Assembly (NCBI RefSeq): GCF_003576645.1
Contig: NC_044924.1
Span: 273,270 to 337,269, forward strand
From: Ipomoea triloba
Taxonomy: Eukaryota; Streptophyta; Magnoliopsida; Solanales; Convolvulaceae
Length of the DNA stretch: 64,000 bases
Direction: 5' to 3'
Numbering within the stretch: the stretch's first letter is position 1; every line of letters starts with the position of its first letter. The position numbers and the translations under genes were made by a program. The notes beneath the pieces are model-generated. The model saw nothing but the letters and a program-made list of their open reading frames with translations. It was not told where the DNA came from and made no database searches. Of the stretch, positions 37,912 through 51,175 are shown in pieces.

Positions 37912-38060
37912 AATTGAAATGGTATTCAAAATTGAAATATAATAAATTTCGAATATTATTACCATTTCGTGCTAATTGTATTGTATTTGTATTTCAATTT
38001 TGAATACCATTTAAATTTTGAATACCATTTCGAATACCATTTCAATTTTGGTTATAAGTG
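37912..38060. repeat. Inverted repeat cluster
   Basis: The word gaaatggtattcaaaattga at 37916 and its reverse complement tcaattttgaataccattt near 38002 (with a further partial copy by 38045) can form a stem of about 20 bp. Family unknown. Confidence 0.5.
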
Positions 38061-38203
38061 ATTATAAATTGTTAGAAATTAATATTAAATTGTATGGTAA
38101 TGATTTTATATATTACGACGTGTACCACAGGACTTTATCAATTTATTATTTATATATTTGATATATACATTGAAAGCATGCGTTACCATGTTTGGATTGT
38201 TTT

Positions 38204-38255
38204 GACAACATAATATTATTGTTTAAAAAAAAAAAAGACAACATAATATTATTGT
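38204..38255 (+). repeat. Poly(A) micro-insertion flanked by a 19-bp perfect direct repeat
   Basis: The 19-mer gacaacataatattattgt is found at 38204-38222 and 38237-38255. Only tt and twelve A lie between the copies. This is the same organisation as the element at 5545. Confidence 0.65.
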
Positions 38256-40544
38256 AACACTTGAAAAGTTGTCAAAATAAGTTGTAAATAAATTTTTAGA
38301 AGATTATACAATTAAGTGAATTAACATAATAGAATAAAGTAATAATGCAATACACCAAAAATATATGGTTAGTTCCAATTACTCGTCTTCTCGGGATGTT
38401 GTAAACTACTCACCACAATCTACCCTATATCCACAGGCTTCGTTACTCGGGATCCCATTCTTTCCTCCCGTCTTTTGCCGCGTCATCTCCAAAACTTTTC
38501 TGTGAGAATTGGAATGCACTGCAGCTGAAAAAGGTAGGGCTAAACCACAATAGCAAATATAATTAAGGAAATGAAATTATAAAATTAACTAAATGTATAT
38601 CATAAATATTTAAGAATTAAGGATGTGACTAAACCACAATATATTAAGAACCCTGATCCTAATATATGCTATCAACGTAATGCTATCAACGTTGGGTGAT
38701 AACCTCCACCGCGTCACCAATCTGGTACCCCACCATGTTTACAGTACTCATGGTTGTTGATTTTCCAAGAGAAATCGATTTTAAGAGATAGAGAGAGAAG
38801 AATAAAGGTAAAATCCGGCTCAAAATTCACAGGGAATACGAATTATGATTATAAGCATTAGTTTATATAGAAAATAAGGAAGAGAGAGAGATAGAGGTGA
38901 AAAAGGAAAGAAATTAAGAGGGGTGGAGATGGGGGAGTAGTTTAGGAAATTTGGTTGATTAGTAGGAGAAAAAAAAAACATAATTACGCTACTGTTATAA
39001 TTTATTACCATAAAATTAATATAGCAATATGTTATAATTACCATAAAATTAATATAGCAATATGTTATAATTTCGTAGAACCAATTTGACTATTGTTATA
39101 AGAACGGAGATCCAAGAATAAGGCTAATTTATTACCGTGTTCACACTTAACTATGTAATCAATCCAATTATTCAATTACCAAAATTTAACCATAATAGGC
39201 ACTAACTGATTTTATATAATAAATAAATAAATAAAATAACTGATTTTACCAAAATGCCCCTAACTTTGGGTGGGAAACTTTGGAAGGAGGATAATGCTTT
39301 TATATATAGTATAGATAGACAAATAAAGTAAAATATTCCAAACAATTTTTAATTTGTAATTAGTTGCTACTAAGTTTAATTTATTGAAATTGATTTATAA
39401 TTTGTTATTATTAAGTCAACTTGAATCGTGTAATTATATTATTTGTTATTTCTAGTAGATAATATTATGTGATAAATTTAAAGATTAGATGAGTTAAGAA
39501 TTTGTATACTATTAGGTTTCTAATGTGTTTATATCATTTTTATTTAATTTTATTTGTATATCATATTTTTTATTGTCACTTTCCTCCAGAAAAAGGCTAC
39601 TTCAATTGGCAAATGGGATAATTAATTTGAAGAATTAAAGAGTTTATGTATACTTTATGAACGTATTTGTACATTATTCTTATTTCTATTTTATTTATTA
39701 CTTAATGAGTTTAAGCATAAATAATTGTTAGTAATTTTAATGCATAATTATAAATAATAAATTGCAGTATTTATAAAATAATAATATAATATAGAATCCT
39801 CAGAAGTCACAAGGGATTACACTAGTTTCCGGTTCCGGCTATGGTGGATGGAGAAATCAACCAGCCATAAAGTTACTCATTTGGCTTCCACAGCTAAAGC
39901 TAGGCATACTCCACATAAATATCCCGTCGAAAATTTACCCAAAATTTCGCTGCTTTACATGCTTTTCCAAAAGCTTTCCTTGGACTACGACATCAGAGTC
40001 CGGCGAAGTCGCAATCTTACTTCTTCATCTGAGATTTACCCTACTTTCGCCCAGTCTCTGGATACACGAGACAGTTTTATATTTTTCCAGAAAATTTGCT
40101 GAGTGGTTGATAGAGGAAGAGGATTATCCGGTTATGATATTTTAAAAATGTTTTGTTCTATTGCGTGTAAGTATATTAGCAGATGATTTTTATATCGGCG
40201 TGCGTTAAAACGGGAACTTTCTCGTCACTCGCGGTATACATATACTAATATACTGTGCGTGTCATCCCAGTTTCATAGTCACCGACAAGAGCAACAAGAC
40301 CGATGCGGACAATTACAAATGTTTTACAATTTTCTTTTACGCATTAAAATATTCCCGGCAACCTATCCGCAAAAGATTGAACTTTAAGTCCTAGATCTGG
40401 GTCGCCTTTGTTTTCCTTTTCTTCGGATTTAATTTTTTCTTTTTAATTTTCTTTTCCAAGGTTCAGATTCCTTCTCACCGGATCCTGGGTTCAACCTGTA
40501 AGGTCACAACCCGCAACTCCTCAAACTGGCTCAATACATTGGCT
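38256..40544. other. Gene-poor flank and promoter of the DUF616 gene
   Basis: Mostly AT-rich DNA. A segment at 39237-39314 (aaaatgcccctaactttggg onward to tatagtatagat) repeats the theme seen in the 36.8-kb array. The more GC-rich part at 39820-40110 has an 84-codon frame without recognisable features. The last 150 bases before 40545 are the likely 5' UTR. Confidence 0.5.
39004..39071. repeat. 33-bp tandem duplication
   Basis: The unit attaccataaaattaatata, continuing gcaatatgttata, is present twice in a row with a 33-bp offset, with almost no differences. Noncoding. Confidence 0.75.
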
Positions 40545-43500
40545 ATGGACAATGATTTTGTTCGGCCCATTTCCTCGAGAGCTAACCGAAGACCCGACCG
40601 TGCTAATCACCAATCTAGAGGTAAATAGATCAGGAGTGTTTGGTTTTCTTTCCCTTTCGCCTAATTTCATGTGTATGCAGAGAGTGAACCTTTGCTGTGT
40701 TCCATTTCACTGCAATTGTTTGGGTGAATGCAGATGGGGAGGCTCAGTTCCTTTTAGGTGGAAAGTTGTATCAGGATTACCAAATGAAGATATTATGGAA
40801 AAAGGGCTTTATCCGTCTGGTTCTTGTGGCAGGGATTATTTGGATGTTTCTTATCTGCATTGTATTGTTATTTCACCTCTGGTCTTGCCAGTCTTCTTTT
40901 GCTTTCTTTTCAGGTACAGGCCTTCATATACATTAACATATATCAAGGTTTCATATTTGTTATGGGTTAATTTGCTTGCAAGTCATGGAAAAACAAATGC
41001 CAGACTCAAACAATGTGATATATCTAAGTTCATCCTTAGTTGTTATATTGTTAATATTATCCCCAAATTGCAACCCTTTAAATTAAATGGTTGATGTTTG
41101 AGAGGAAGTGATGGGTGTGGATTTTGTTGCAGAAACTGATTGGTAAATGTGTTTGCCTGTGTGTTTTTTTCCAGTTGCCTCCACTATTGGTAATGCAATC
41201 TACTCTTTCATTTTGTTATGTGCAGCTCTTTGTAACAAAGATAGCAAGTTTTTTGGTATGTTGAACACAATGGGACTCGTGACACCCCCACACCGTGAGT
41301 CTCAGATATTTATTGTTGCTATATGTTTCTCTCTGTATAGTAGGGGAAGTTCTTACTCTTTTTACCTCCTCCTTTCAACCAAATAGGTTGTCCAATTCCT
41401 GTGGCAGATAACACAGATAAAATAGTTATTCCTGAACAAAAATCTACTGAAAATTTTGTTCAGAGTCTCTCCTATGTTGTGGAAAATGTTACAGTACATA
41501 GTGGATCTAGTTCACTTCCTCTATTTGGAGGAAATCAAACATGGAAGCAAAGAGATGAAAGTTTTAAAGTGAAGCCAAGCATGAAAGTAAGGAATTGATT
41601 TCTATCTATTGATCATACCTTTTGCATTTTATATAATTCCAATATATCATGGAATAGAACAATTGATGGGTACCTGAATTGAACCCTGTGTATGCCTATG
41701 TTTTATTTGGATAGTACTCATAGTAGCATTTGGATTATGATGGCATGTCACTTAGCACAAATAGTTTGAAAATGCTGACTAGCATGACTGCTATACATAT
41801 TTGGAACAGCTTCACCAGACAAATAGCATATATAACTATGTATCCAATATATATTTAGTATGAAGTAGCTCCATTATGAATAAATAAACAAGTATAAGCA
41901 TATATGAGTAACTTAAAGGAAGTGCCTTAAAAAGATGCTTACTTCATTTGCTTTATTTGAATAATTCATACCAATTCTACTTCTTCCACAAATTTATGTC
42001 CAGTGTTCACTTCTAGATATATCCTTCTATCTTTAGGTGCATTGTGGTTTTATGCCAAAGGGTGGTGCAGAAATGGATAAGAAAGACATCGAGTATGCAA
42101 AGAAGTGTCGGTTTGTGGTTGCCTCCGGCATTTTTGACGGATACGATACACCTCACGAACCATCAAACGTCAGTGCACGTTCTCAGAAGCTCTTTTGCTT
42201 TCTTATGACAGTGGATGAAGTATCTCTTGACTTCATCAAGAAAAATGTCACGGTCAGAGAGGATAATGATGGTGGACTGTGGGTGGGTATCTGGCGTCTA
42301 GTTCTACTGAAAAATCCACCTTATGATGAGCCTAGAAGGAATGGGAAAGTTCCTAAGATATTGACACACAGGTTATTCCCTCAAGCACAATACAGCATTT
42401 GGATTGATGGTAAAATGGAGTTAATAGTTGATCCATTGCTTATGCTTGAAAGGTATAGTGATTTTTTACAATTACTTATAATGCAATGCGGTGAATTATC
42501 TTGTTTACTTCATTTGTCTATTGCTCCTTTTAAATTCAAAGCATATGGTTACATAACTGACTGCCTACACTGGGAAATTACATTTGATTAGTGGTATAAG
42601 TTATGAAAATGATGTCATACTGAAAATGTGATTGAATTATTATGGCCTTATTTATCAGTTGGAACTCCTTCCATGCTGACTTGTCTGTAAACATTTGTGT
42701 TTTCATTGTCCCTTTTAGAAGTGAAAATATATGCATATTTTGTGAGAATGAGTTAGTTTCCTGGCATTTTCCCATGATTTGTATCTCCTCCTCAATTGAG
42801 CTGCTCAACTTAGGTGCTTGTATTTGTATGTTTAGATACTTGTGGCGTGGTAAGCATACATTTGCAATAGCTCAGCACAAGCATCATCAGAGTATATATG
42901 AGGAGGCGGATGCAAACAAACGGAGAAAGCGTTATGCTCGACCACTTATTGATCTTCATATGAAAATATATCGTTATGAGGGAATGGAACCATGGAATCC
43001 AGATAAAGGCACAGTTAGTGGTAAGTGAATTGATGCCTCAGTATTGCTCTTATTATTAATATACCTATATGAATATGATTGCACACCAAGTGGGACCTCT
43101 ACTGATGAATGTTGTTCCAAAGTAATTCCAGCGATTCACTTGTGTAATTACAATCCAACCTATCCACACAAAACATATGTATGTGACTTGGACAAATTTT
43201 GTATGATTGTAGATGTTCCCGAAGGAGCAGTTATTGTACGAGAACACACTGCAATGAACAACTTGTTTAGTTGCTTATGGTTCAACGAAGTCAACTTGTT
43301 CACACCACGAGATCAGCTGAGCTTCGGTTATGTTGTTTACAGGCTGGGGGGCAAGTTCAAATTTTTAATGTTTCCAAACTGTGAATACTACTCGATCTTT
43401 ATTTTACACCCTCACACGCGGGAGCATTCATCTAAAGTGGAGTGGGTGAAATCTTTGGATGAATTTAAGAAGGATAGTAGTGGTTTGAAAGAGAGTAGAG

Positions 43501-43586
43501 GAGGATTTGGATTGTGGAGCCCTTATCCGGGGAATCTGAAATCAGTTGTATTACCAAATGTAACAAGAAAATCAAAAGCTGGATGA
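40545..43586 (+). CDS. DUF616 putative glycosyltransferase (MUCI70/TOD1-like), type II membrane protein
   Basis: Arabidopsis relatives are MUCI70, a Golgi protein needed for mucilage pectin, and TOD1, reported to be an alkaline ceramidase; a Golgi glycosyltransferase role is inferred. Seven exons in phase: 40545-40620, 40734-40913, 41226-41255, 41387-41586, 42037-42452, 42836-43020, 43213-43586; 486 residues. A short cytosolic N-terminus (MDNDFVRPISSRANRRPDR) is followed by one membrane helix at about residues 50-75 (FIRLVLVAGIIWMFLICIVL) and a variable stem. The DUF616 domain starts at VHCGFMPKGG. Typical blocks follow: FVVASGIFDGYDTPHEPSN, WVGIWRLVLLKNPPYDEPRR, HRLFPQAQYSIWIDGKMELI, DVPEGAVIVREHTAMNNLFS, WFNEVNLFTPRDQLSFGYV. 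The frame upstream of exon 7 is also open but is intronic, since the GTAAGT donor and TGTAG acceptor restore SDVPEG. Confidence 0.9.
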
Positions 43587-44228
43587 TGATGATGTTTGTA
43601 ATGTGTTATTTTTGTAGCTCTTAGAGAAACAGTTGGGATTCCTCAGAAAGGAGGATGTTCCTTCTTCAATTCTACAAACTTTGTCAATTCCCATTTGAAT
43701 CATTTCTTCTGGATAGATAAGTTGTCTCACTGAGCCAACCAATTACATTAGTGTGAGTGCAAACATGGATATAAATACATACCAGAAATAGGATGAGCCT
43801 TGCCAAATGGCTTCCAATGAGACTATAAGAAAAGAAATATGAGTACCAATTTTCATAGAGCTTAGCTTAGTACTTTCAGAACAATATATGAATATTATGA
43901 GAGAGAGAGAGGGATAAATAAATACTTAATTCAACTGAAATGCCTGTGTTATCTTATTTTTGTACTCACTACCAAATACGGTATAAGAAAAAAAGATGAA
44001 AAAATTTTTTATCTCAAAGAAACGAATAAGTGATGGAAGAGTGTGGATTAATTTGGGGGGAGGTTTAAATTTAATTCTAGATTTGTACGAGTAAAAATCA
44101 GTGAGAATTATTTTGTGTGGCGACGTCCACGTCATCGCTTCTCCACCATAACTCTCACAGTCACACATCATCACTCTACTTCCCTCTTGCTTCAAGGAAC
44201 CGCTTAGATTCAGTGCTGAAAACAAAAT
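43587..44228. other. Intergenic region, DUF616 3' flank and CPP1 promoter
   Basis: A (GA)n tract near 43898-43912 is the only repeat seen. There is no other gene. CPP1 probably starts transcription around 44110-44200. Confidence 0.6.
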
Positions 44229-46281
44229 ATGGCCACACCTCTATCGGTCCGACCGAACCGCACCATCATCGGCATCCACCCCCCCGGCTCATCCCGCCGC
44301 AGGTCGCTCTGCCGCCGCTCCTACTCGATTCACGCTACTAACAGGCTCAAGAAACTCGGCGTTGTATTCATCTCCCGCCGCCGAACCTTAGACACCGCTC
44401 TCTATGCCGGCTCCAGAGCAGACGACTCAGCTCCGTTCGAGATGTCCGTCGAGAACGCCCTCAAGCTGCTGGGAGTCACGGAGGGAGCGTCCTTCGAAGA
44501 TATTCTTCGTGCCAAGAATTCGATTATCGCTGCCTGTAAGGATGACGCAGAAACAATTGCAAAGGTCTGATAATATTCCACTTATGCCTTTGAGCTTTCC
44601 GTAACTGCTCTTCCTCTTGTTTTTGAAATTTGATTTGTATGTGTCAGAAACTTCACATCTTTATTACTGCTGCACTCTTTTTCTTTAAATCCTCCTGTTG
44701 CTTAGTTTCTGTAAATTGTGTTCTCTGTTGCTTGAATTGATTCTGCCAGAAATTATAAGGTAAGGATTTGCTTATTAATTAAAGCTCTGATATGATTATT
44801 ATTGTATGTCAATATAGTTATTAGCATGTGAAACCAGATATTTATGGGGTCCTACTCCTATTCCTATTGCATCTACACTCACCTCTTGTTCAACCTGATG
44901 AGGAACAACATCATTCCAAAAATAGATTAGTGTTATTGGGAATAATGCAATGATTCTAATCCACTCCATAAAATGGATCATTAACTGAACTGAATTTATT
45001 GCATCTGGACCCTGACTAATCCAATCCTCTGTTTGAAATCATATGTTTATTATCGCAAACATGTTTGATACACCTGCCTTCTTCACATGATGATCTTCTG
45101 TTTCCACCCTTGCATTTGCTGTTAGCATATTCTTCCATTATTTTTGTGTCTATTGGTTTATCAAGATTCTTCAAGTTATGGCAGTAGTAGTTCTTTTAGA
45201 AAACAAAATTAGAATGAATGCCAGATATTGACATTAAACTACTCAAAGGCTCTGGCTTGCTATGCTATAACATTATATTTAACAAGGCATTTCTGCATGT
45301 GCATGTCTGTTATAATTGTGTATGCATGCATTAGAAGCAATTACATTCAAATTTTTATTCTTGGAAGTTTAGTATTTGACACTTGGCATCCTGACTAATA
45401 AACCTGCTTAACATCTTCCATAAAAGGCACCATTCTCCTTCATGGATCAACACAACCACTTTCTTTCTGTTCATTTGAGAGCTCTAGATATTTATTTCAT
45501 GGCATTCTTTCCTTGGAGTAATATGGTCATGGTTGTATAGGTGGAGGCTGCATATGATATGCTGCTTATGCAGAGCTTGTCACAGAGGAGAGCTGGAAAA
45601 GTTGTTGATAAATCTGTCCGTTACGCAGATGTTAAATCTAATGCTCCTAGAATGGACTCAATGCCCAAGTGGTTAAAGACTAGTGTCCGGAACTCACCCG
45701 TTTCATTTGAAACACCATCTACTCGTGAGCTGGCTGTCCAAGCTGGGGTCTATGGAGCCCTAATGGTCTTAACATATGCCAATGGAGCCTCATCATCTTC
45801 TGAAGCAGCATATGCTGGAGCAGATGTTCCTGGGTTGATTTTAGCCACTAGTTTTGGAGCAACCTTGTACTTCATGACCAAGAAAAATGTCAAGTTGGGT
45901 AAGTTTCTCTCTCTCAGGGATGCAGAGGATAGAATTTATGTTTGCAAGAGAAGAATAGGATGAACTGCTGCTTCAAATCTATTGGCTACTTATTAATGAT
46001 ATTATCGGTCAAACTAGACCATTGAGAGATTTGCCAAATTTAATTATACAGAACTCAGTCTAGCATAATATGATAGCTTATTAGTGTTAACAAAAATGTT
46101 TACAGGGAAAGCAAGTCTTATTACAATTGGTGGACTTGTGGCTGGGGCAGTGGTTGGCTCTGCAGTTGAGAGTTGGTTGCAAGTAGATGTTGTACCATTT
46201 CTTGGCATACACAGCCCTGCAACTGTTGTGGGTGAATTTGTACTTATCTCTCAATTGTTGGTCTCCTTGTATTTAAGGTAG
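44229..46281 (+). CDS. CPP1: CPP1 / CDF1-type chaperone-like protein of protochlorophyllide oxidoreductase (DUF3353)
   Basis: CPP1 is a chloroplast envelope/thylakoid J-like holdase that stabilises POR and is needed for chlorophyll synthesis. Three exons: 44229-44564, 45541-45898, 46106-46281, in phase; 289 residues. The first 60 or so residues are Ser/Arg-rich without acids, a good transit peptide. Then comes the J-like region (MSVENALKLLGVTEGASFED to VEAAYDMLLMQSLSQRR), which lacks the HPD triad of true DnaJ proteins. Three or four hydrophobic helices follow: AVQAGVYGALMVLTYA, VPGLILATSFGATLYFMT, SLITIGGLVAGAVVGSAVES, and TVVGEFVLISQLLVSLYLR at the C-terminus. Length and order agree with the family. 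Confidence 0.92.
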
Positions 46282-46796
46282 GCCAAAGCAAGAGCTACTG
46301 TGGTGCTGATTATAGGATTACAAGGTCGGTGCCTATTCTTTGCAAGATGACACATGCTTATGTAGGTTGTGTAATTTCTGTAGAAATTGACTGTTGTACA
46401 ACTTTTGTACGTGCTTAAAATGTACAGCTTTTGATTCCTCTACTAGTTCAAATGTCGTTTCTAGTTGCCTGTGATTAGATTAGTGCTTATGGTGGAATCA
46501 AAATTCAATAGCAAGAGCAAATAGTAACCTGGCCTCTCTATACAGCTGCTTGTTTAGAGACATAAAGAAAGAGATGAGAGAATCATGAAATTTACAAGCT
46601 TAAGGGGGCAAGGTAATCATACTCAACACAGCATTTTTCCTTGTAGCTTCCACAAGAAAGACAGTGAGAAATGACAAATAAATAACTACCGACTATGGTG
46701 CCTCAGCGAGCTGCTTTGGCATAACCTAGTACACACCTAAATCTCTCAACCCATTCAAATCCAATCCCCCCTCATGTTTTGTCCATCATACGTCTG
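46282..46796. other. Intergenic region between convergent CPP1 and DUF632 genes
   Basis: Holds the two 3' UTRs only. No gene or notable repeat is seen. Confidence 0.6.
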
Positions 46797-49715
46797 TCAT
46801 CTTTTGACATCTTCAGCTTGGGAGCCCTCTATGTAGGTTGGGTTCCCAGCTTTTTGAGAATTGTCCCAAGTGCTTAAAACTTCATTGTACATTTTCGAAG
46901 CTACTCTAGAGAATTCTGTGACAGACTCGAAAACTCTACCAAATCCACACTGAAAGCCTCTCAGTGTGATTCTCTCTGTTTCTCTCATACATTTTTTGTG
47001 CTCTTCCCTTTCCGAATCAACCCTCTTACGCAAATTGTCCAGCAAATCTTTCCGTTCTTTTATATACTCTGCCCTGTGCTCAATCTCCAATTCTGAGTTT
47101 CTATCTGTGAGCTTGAATTCACAAATTCTATTCTCAGCCTTTTGGAATGCCAGGGTTTTTCTCTCCAGTTCTTTTGACAAGCTGTCAACTTTTCGCTTTT
47201 GTTGTTGTTCCTCTCCCTGTTGAACCCACAGCGCCCTTGCATCTTTTACACATGATTTTAGTGCGCAAGACACTGACTTGTCAGGCAACTTATTCATGGC
47301 AGACAACCAATCATGACAAATTGTGAGAAGTGGAGGGCCATTGGCCCGGCATGGTGGTGTGGCACTTCTACCTCTGGAGTAGAACTCAACTTCAGACACC
47401 ACAAACTTAGACAACCAACCATGGAGGGATTCAACATATGCCTTCTGGGCTGCAATATATTCTGTAAAGCATGAACGCCAATTTTGAAGTTCAACCTCAA
47501 ACTGGAGTGTTGCAAGACGATGCGAATCGTTGCAAAATTTTCCGTAGGTAGGACAGTTAAAACTTGTCACTTCAAACATAATCTTCTTTTGAATTTCATG
47601 GGATTCCAACATAATTTGCCAAGTTCTCATCATTCTGCACCAAATAGCAAGTGTCAACAATAAAAGAAAAAATCAAATATTCATTTAAAATGCCTTTTCT
47701 TCTTTAATCTTAATCAGGTGAAATATAGCCCTTACCCTTGAAGAAGTTCAATTATTTGTGGTTGCAACTCCTCGTCTCTAAGTTTCTCAATTCTTTTTGA
47801 TATTGTTTCAGCACTCCGAATTGTAACTAGGATCCTGCTGTATAATTCTTTTACTGCTGCTCTAGTTTTGTCTGGTTTCTTTCCTCCATCTCTTCTTGCA
47901 TCTTGATTTCTTAGTTTGTTGCATTTCTTCTCATACAATTTCCAAGTGCTATCACCATTCTACTAGAAAGCAAGTTTACTTACAGGTCAAGTACTAAATG
48001 CCAAAGAAAGAAAAGAGGAAAACACCAAATTCAAGTACTACCCAAACGGCTTTATATGTGGGCATCTCAATTTAATGCATATGCTTGGTTTCTCATAACT
48101 GTGAAATCTACAATTGTAACTTTAATTTGATCATAGTATTGCCACTTAAGGCTAATACTATATTGAGGCTCAGAAAGATTGGGAAGGCAAGCATAAGAAC
48201 TACTACAAGTATTCCAGTCAGTGTCAGTCAGTAGAAGAGGGAGTAGAGTCATTCTCACCTTAACCTCTTCATACAGCTTTTTCTCCCAAGCATAAAGCCT
48301 CCCTAGTGTCAGGGAATGACTTCCAGATCCCATTCCCCCATAATCGCCAAAGAGATCATTTGTGAACTCTGTCCATGTTGAAGAGCTTTTTGAGCTAGAT
48401 GCTACCAGACTCTTAGATGACAATGAATGTGCCGGAGTAGGGAGCCATGTGAGTGCTAGTTTTGTTGAGTGTTCTGCATACATTAGATAGAGAGAGATGC
48501 TTTAAGGATTTTGTACAAGGAATCAACAGTATAATAGAATAGAAACTAAAGTGGGAACTTGCATTGGGAGATATTTTCTAGTTTATTGCAATGAAAACAA
48601 CCAAAAAGGACTTGGGGGGTGGGGTGTTTTATTAGACTCCAGTTCACATAATTGTTTCAATGTGCCACAACAGCAAATGACAAGAATCATTGCATGCATC
48701 CCACCTGAAACACAGAATATTCAATATTAAAGTTGCTAGTTTTGAGTAGAGAAAAGATGTAATTACCTTTCAAATCCTCCAAATTTGGTTGAGAGTGAAC
48801 CCAATTGGCCTCCAACATCCTGGACACTTCCTTCCCAGAATCATATGCCCTTGTGAAATGATCTTCAATATCCTTCAATGCTTCAAGCAACTCTCTCCCC
48901 TCTAATGGTGTGTCCATAACTCCCATCCCCCCCTTGTGCTCCTCCGGGCTCAAAACATCTCTTCTCTCCACTGCCTTTACATCCTCAAACCCATTCTCCT
49001 TGTGCTCCACATTCTCATTATCTTCTACTGCTGCCATTACCACCTGACACTCTTCTTTCTTTCCAACATTACTGCTGTCTTCTTCTTCTTCTTCTTCTTC
49101 TTCTTCTTCTTTCTCCAAGTCTGGAATGCCCTCTCTCTCCCTCACTGCCTTCAAATCCTCCTCCGAAATCTGATTGTACCCATTAACAACCTCTGGCCTA
49201 ACACCATTAAAAGGGTTGAAGAAATCCCAACCAAAATCAGTGGGTGTTGAATGCAATATCTCCTGAGGCATTTCCATATAGAAGTACCCACAAACAGGTG
49301 CTTGTTGCAACTTCTCTTCTTTCTTCTCAAATTTCTCCTCTCTTATTTGTTCCTCAGGGGAGTCTTCTGATTGGGTTGCACATTTGGATGACTCTACACA
49401 GCCGATGGCTTCTTGGGTTGGGTGAGAAGGCTTTTGTTGAAGAAACAGTGAAGTTGAGACCACATTTTGTTTATTAGGAGGAGAAGAGGGGCTGGGTGGT
49501 GGCAAGGTAATGAGATATGGAGAAGAAGGTAAAGAATGGCGAGCTACAAATAGCTTGAGAGCTGCTGAGACTCCATTGAGTGCTTGAAAATATCTATGAT
49601 GAGCATCAGCAAGAGTGTACCTTCTGTCTACAGTAAGTCTGAGTTGGTTTTTTCTGTCTCTGCATATGGAAACGACTTCTTCTTCTTCCTCTAACTTAGA
49701 AGCTACACACCCCAT
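46797..49715 (-). CDS. DUF630/DUF632 protein (NRG2/REL2-like, plasma-membrane associated)
   Basis: Family members act in nitrate signalling (NRG2) and leaf development (REL2); biochemical activity is unknown. Four exons: 49715-48767, 48473-48259, 47959-47736, 47634-46797, all in phase; 741 residues. The N-terminal DUF630 domain starts MGCVASKLEEEEEVVSICRD, with Gly2 and Cys3 suited to myristoylation and palmitoylation, and goes on RYTLADAHHRYFQALNGVSA. The middle is low-complexity with an acidic Glu run (CTT repeat at 49080-49110 on the plus strand). DUF632 begins around LLEALKDIEDHFTRAYDSGKEVSRMLEAN and includes TLGRLYAWEKKLYEEVK, YEKKCNKLRNQDARRDGGKK and the long helical part (HEIQKKIMFEV; FVVSEVEFYSRGRS; coiled coil SKELERKTLAFQKAENRI). 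Confidence 0.93.
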
Positions 49716-51175
49716 CTCGGTCGGTCCTCTATTCTCTTCTTCTCCTCAGCTCCCCACTTGTTTGAAAAGTGGGCTACTGGACTGAAATCGAAAAAAGGTG
49801 GTTTCTTGGAAGGATGTGGGTTTGAAAAGACCTGTGGGTTTTGCAAAAGTAATTTCTTTTTCCTTGCCTGGGACAGTGGTTTAGAGAAGAAGAGCGAGCG
49901 CAAATGTGTTGTGAAATGGTTATTACCCAGCAAAAGAAGATTTCATTCACCCAAACCAAACTATTATGCAGGGCAGGTGGGGTGGTCACACATTATACAG
50001 ACAACGCTGCCTGTGTTTTTTTGTTCAGCAAATTAAAATGGTGTAGAGAGAGAGAGAAAAGAAGGTAGGGGCTCGAGGTCGAGGAAGAGAGATGATGCCA
50101 TTCTTCTTCATGTATTGTGTTCAGTAAAATAGTCTACTTTTTCTCTCTCCGTCTTAGTTATGCAAAATTTGTTTCCCAGAATCTATTACCATAATCTATG
50201 AGGTGTTTGTGGATGGCAGAAATTTGTATTCAGTATTTGTGAGTTGTGAGTTGTGAGGTGAGGGACAGATAGTCTGAGGAGAGGAGTGAGACAAAAGAGG
50301 AGTCAAATGCAGGTCAAAGGGTAGATATGTCAGAGTGGAGGGATAATTAGAGGCGCATTATGTTAAACCTTTTTGTATCTTACAAACATGATGATCAACT
50401 AAACAAGCAATTATTAGAATATAATGACCGTGTTCATATTCAGATCAAAATTGGTTTGCTAGCATAAAACCATGAACCAAAACTGGTTTCTGGAAAATAT
50501 GTATGGATATGGGTATTCATCTCAGATAGAAAGAGAGTGAGTGAGTGAGTGAGAAGTTGTTAGTTTAATTTTGATGAAAATTAATGACATTTGTCCTGGG
50601 AAGGCGAGCCTGTGGGTGTGGTTAAGGATTTACTTAGGACAGGGAAGTGGGTAATTCTCAGTTTGACCGTCCGGTAATACTAACACTAGGTAGGAGTGTC
50701 CTGTTGTGGAATGGCGCGAATATGCCCCTGACACTCTGACATATCATTTTCCCTAGATTTTTTTTTGTATTTTTTGTTTTAAAGCCCCAACTCCCAACTC
50801 CCAACTCCCAAGGGCTGGCTGGGCATGTCCTCTATCTCTATCAATCAATTAATGAACACCAAAATCACTTGCTTTACACTGTGGACAAGCCCATTCATAA
50901 GTCCACTGGGCCTCTCTCTCAACAGGAAGAAATGGGCACTAGACAAGACAGGGAGTCGAATAATGAGGAACATGTAAAGTAAACAAACTAAATCCAAGTA
51001 TTAGTTACAATTAAGGTTTAGGTTAAAATATGATGTCCTGCCAGTGCCAGTGCCAGTGCCAGTGCCCGTCCATATATTGATATTGTTTTAGAAGGAAGCT
51101 ACATTCCTGCCTGGTATTAACACGAAAAACAAACAAACAAACAATTATAATATACTCCTTATCTATACGCACAAG
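49716..51175. other. Intergenic region: DUF632 promoter and PP2C 3' flank
   Basis: Includes (GA)n at 50046-50058, a (GAGT)n tract near 50536-50553, repeats of 'caactcc' at 50787-50811 and four copies of ccagtg at about 51038-51066. No additional gene is seen; the 92-codon frame at 49758 is antisense UTR and not supported. Confidence 0.6.

Noticed and set aside
38820..39044. Pro/Ser/Leu-rich open frame on the minus strand
   Set aside because: Arises from a purine-rich low-complexity tract. No start context or homology.
39848..40102. 84-codon frame in a GC-richer patch before the DUF616 gene
   Set aside because: No recognisable motif and no splice context. It could be a captured gene fragment, but nothing supports a product.
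43044..43212. Open Cys-rich extension before the last DUF616 exon
   Set aside because: A GTAAGT donor at 43021 and TGTAG acceptor at 43212 splice exactly to the conserved SDVPEG, and exon 6 read through the donor stops at once.
46966..47223. Ser/Phe-rich plus-strand frames opposite the DUF632 gene
   Set aside because: Complement of a Lys/Glu-rich coiled coil; no independent support.
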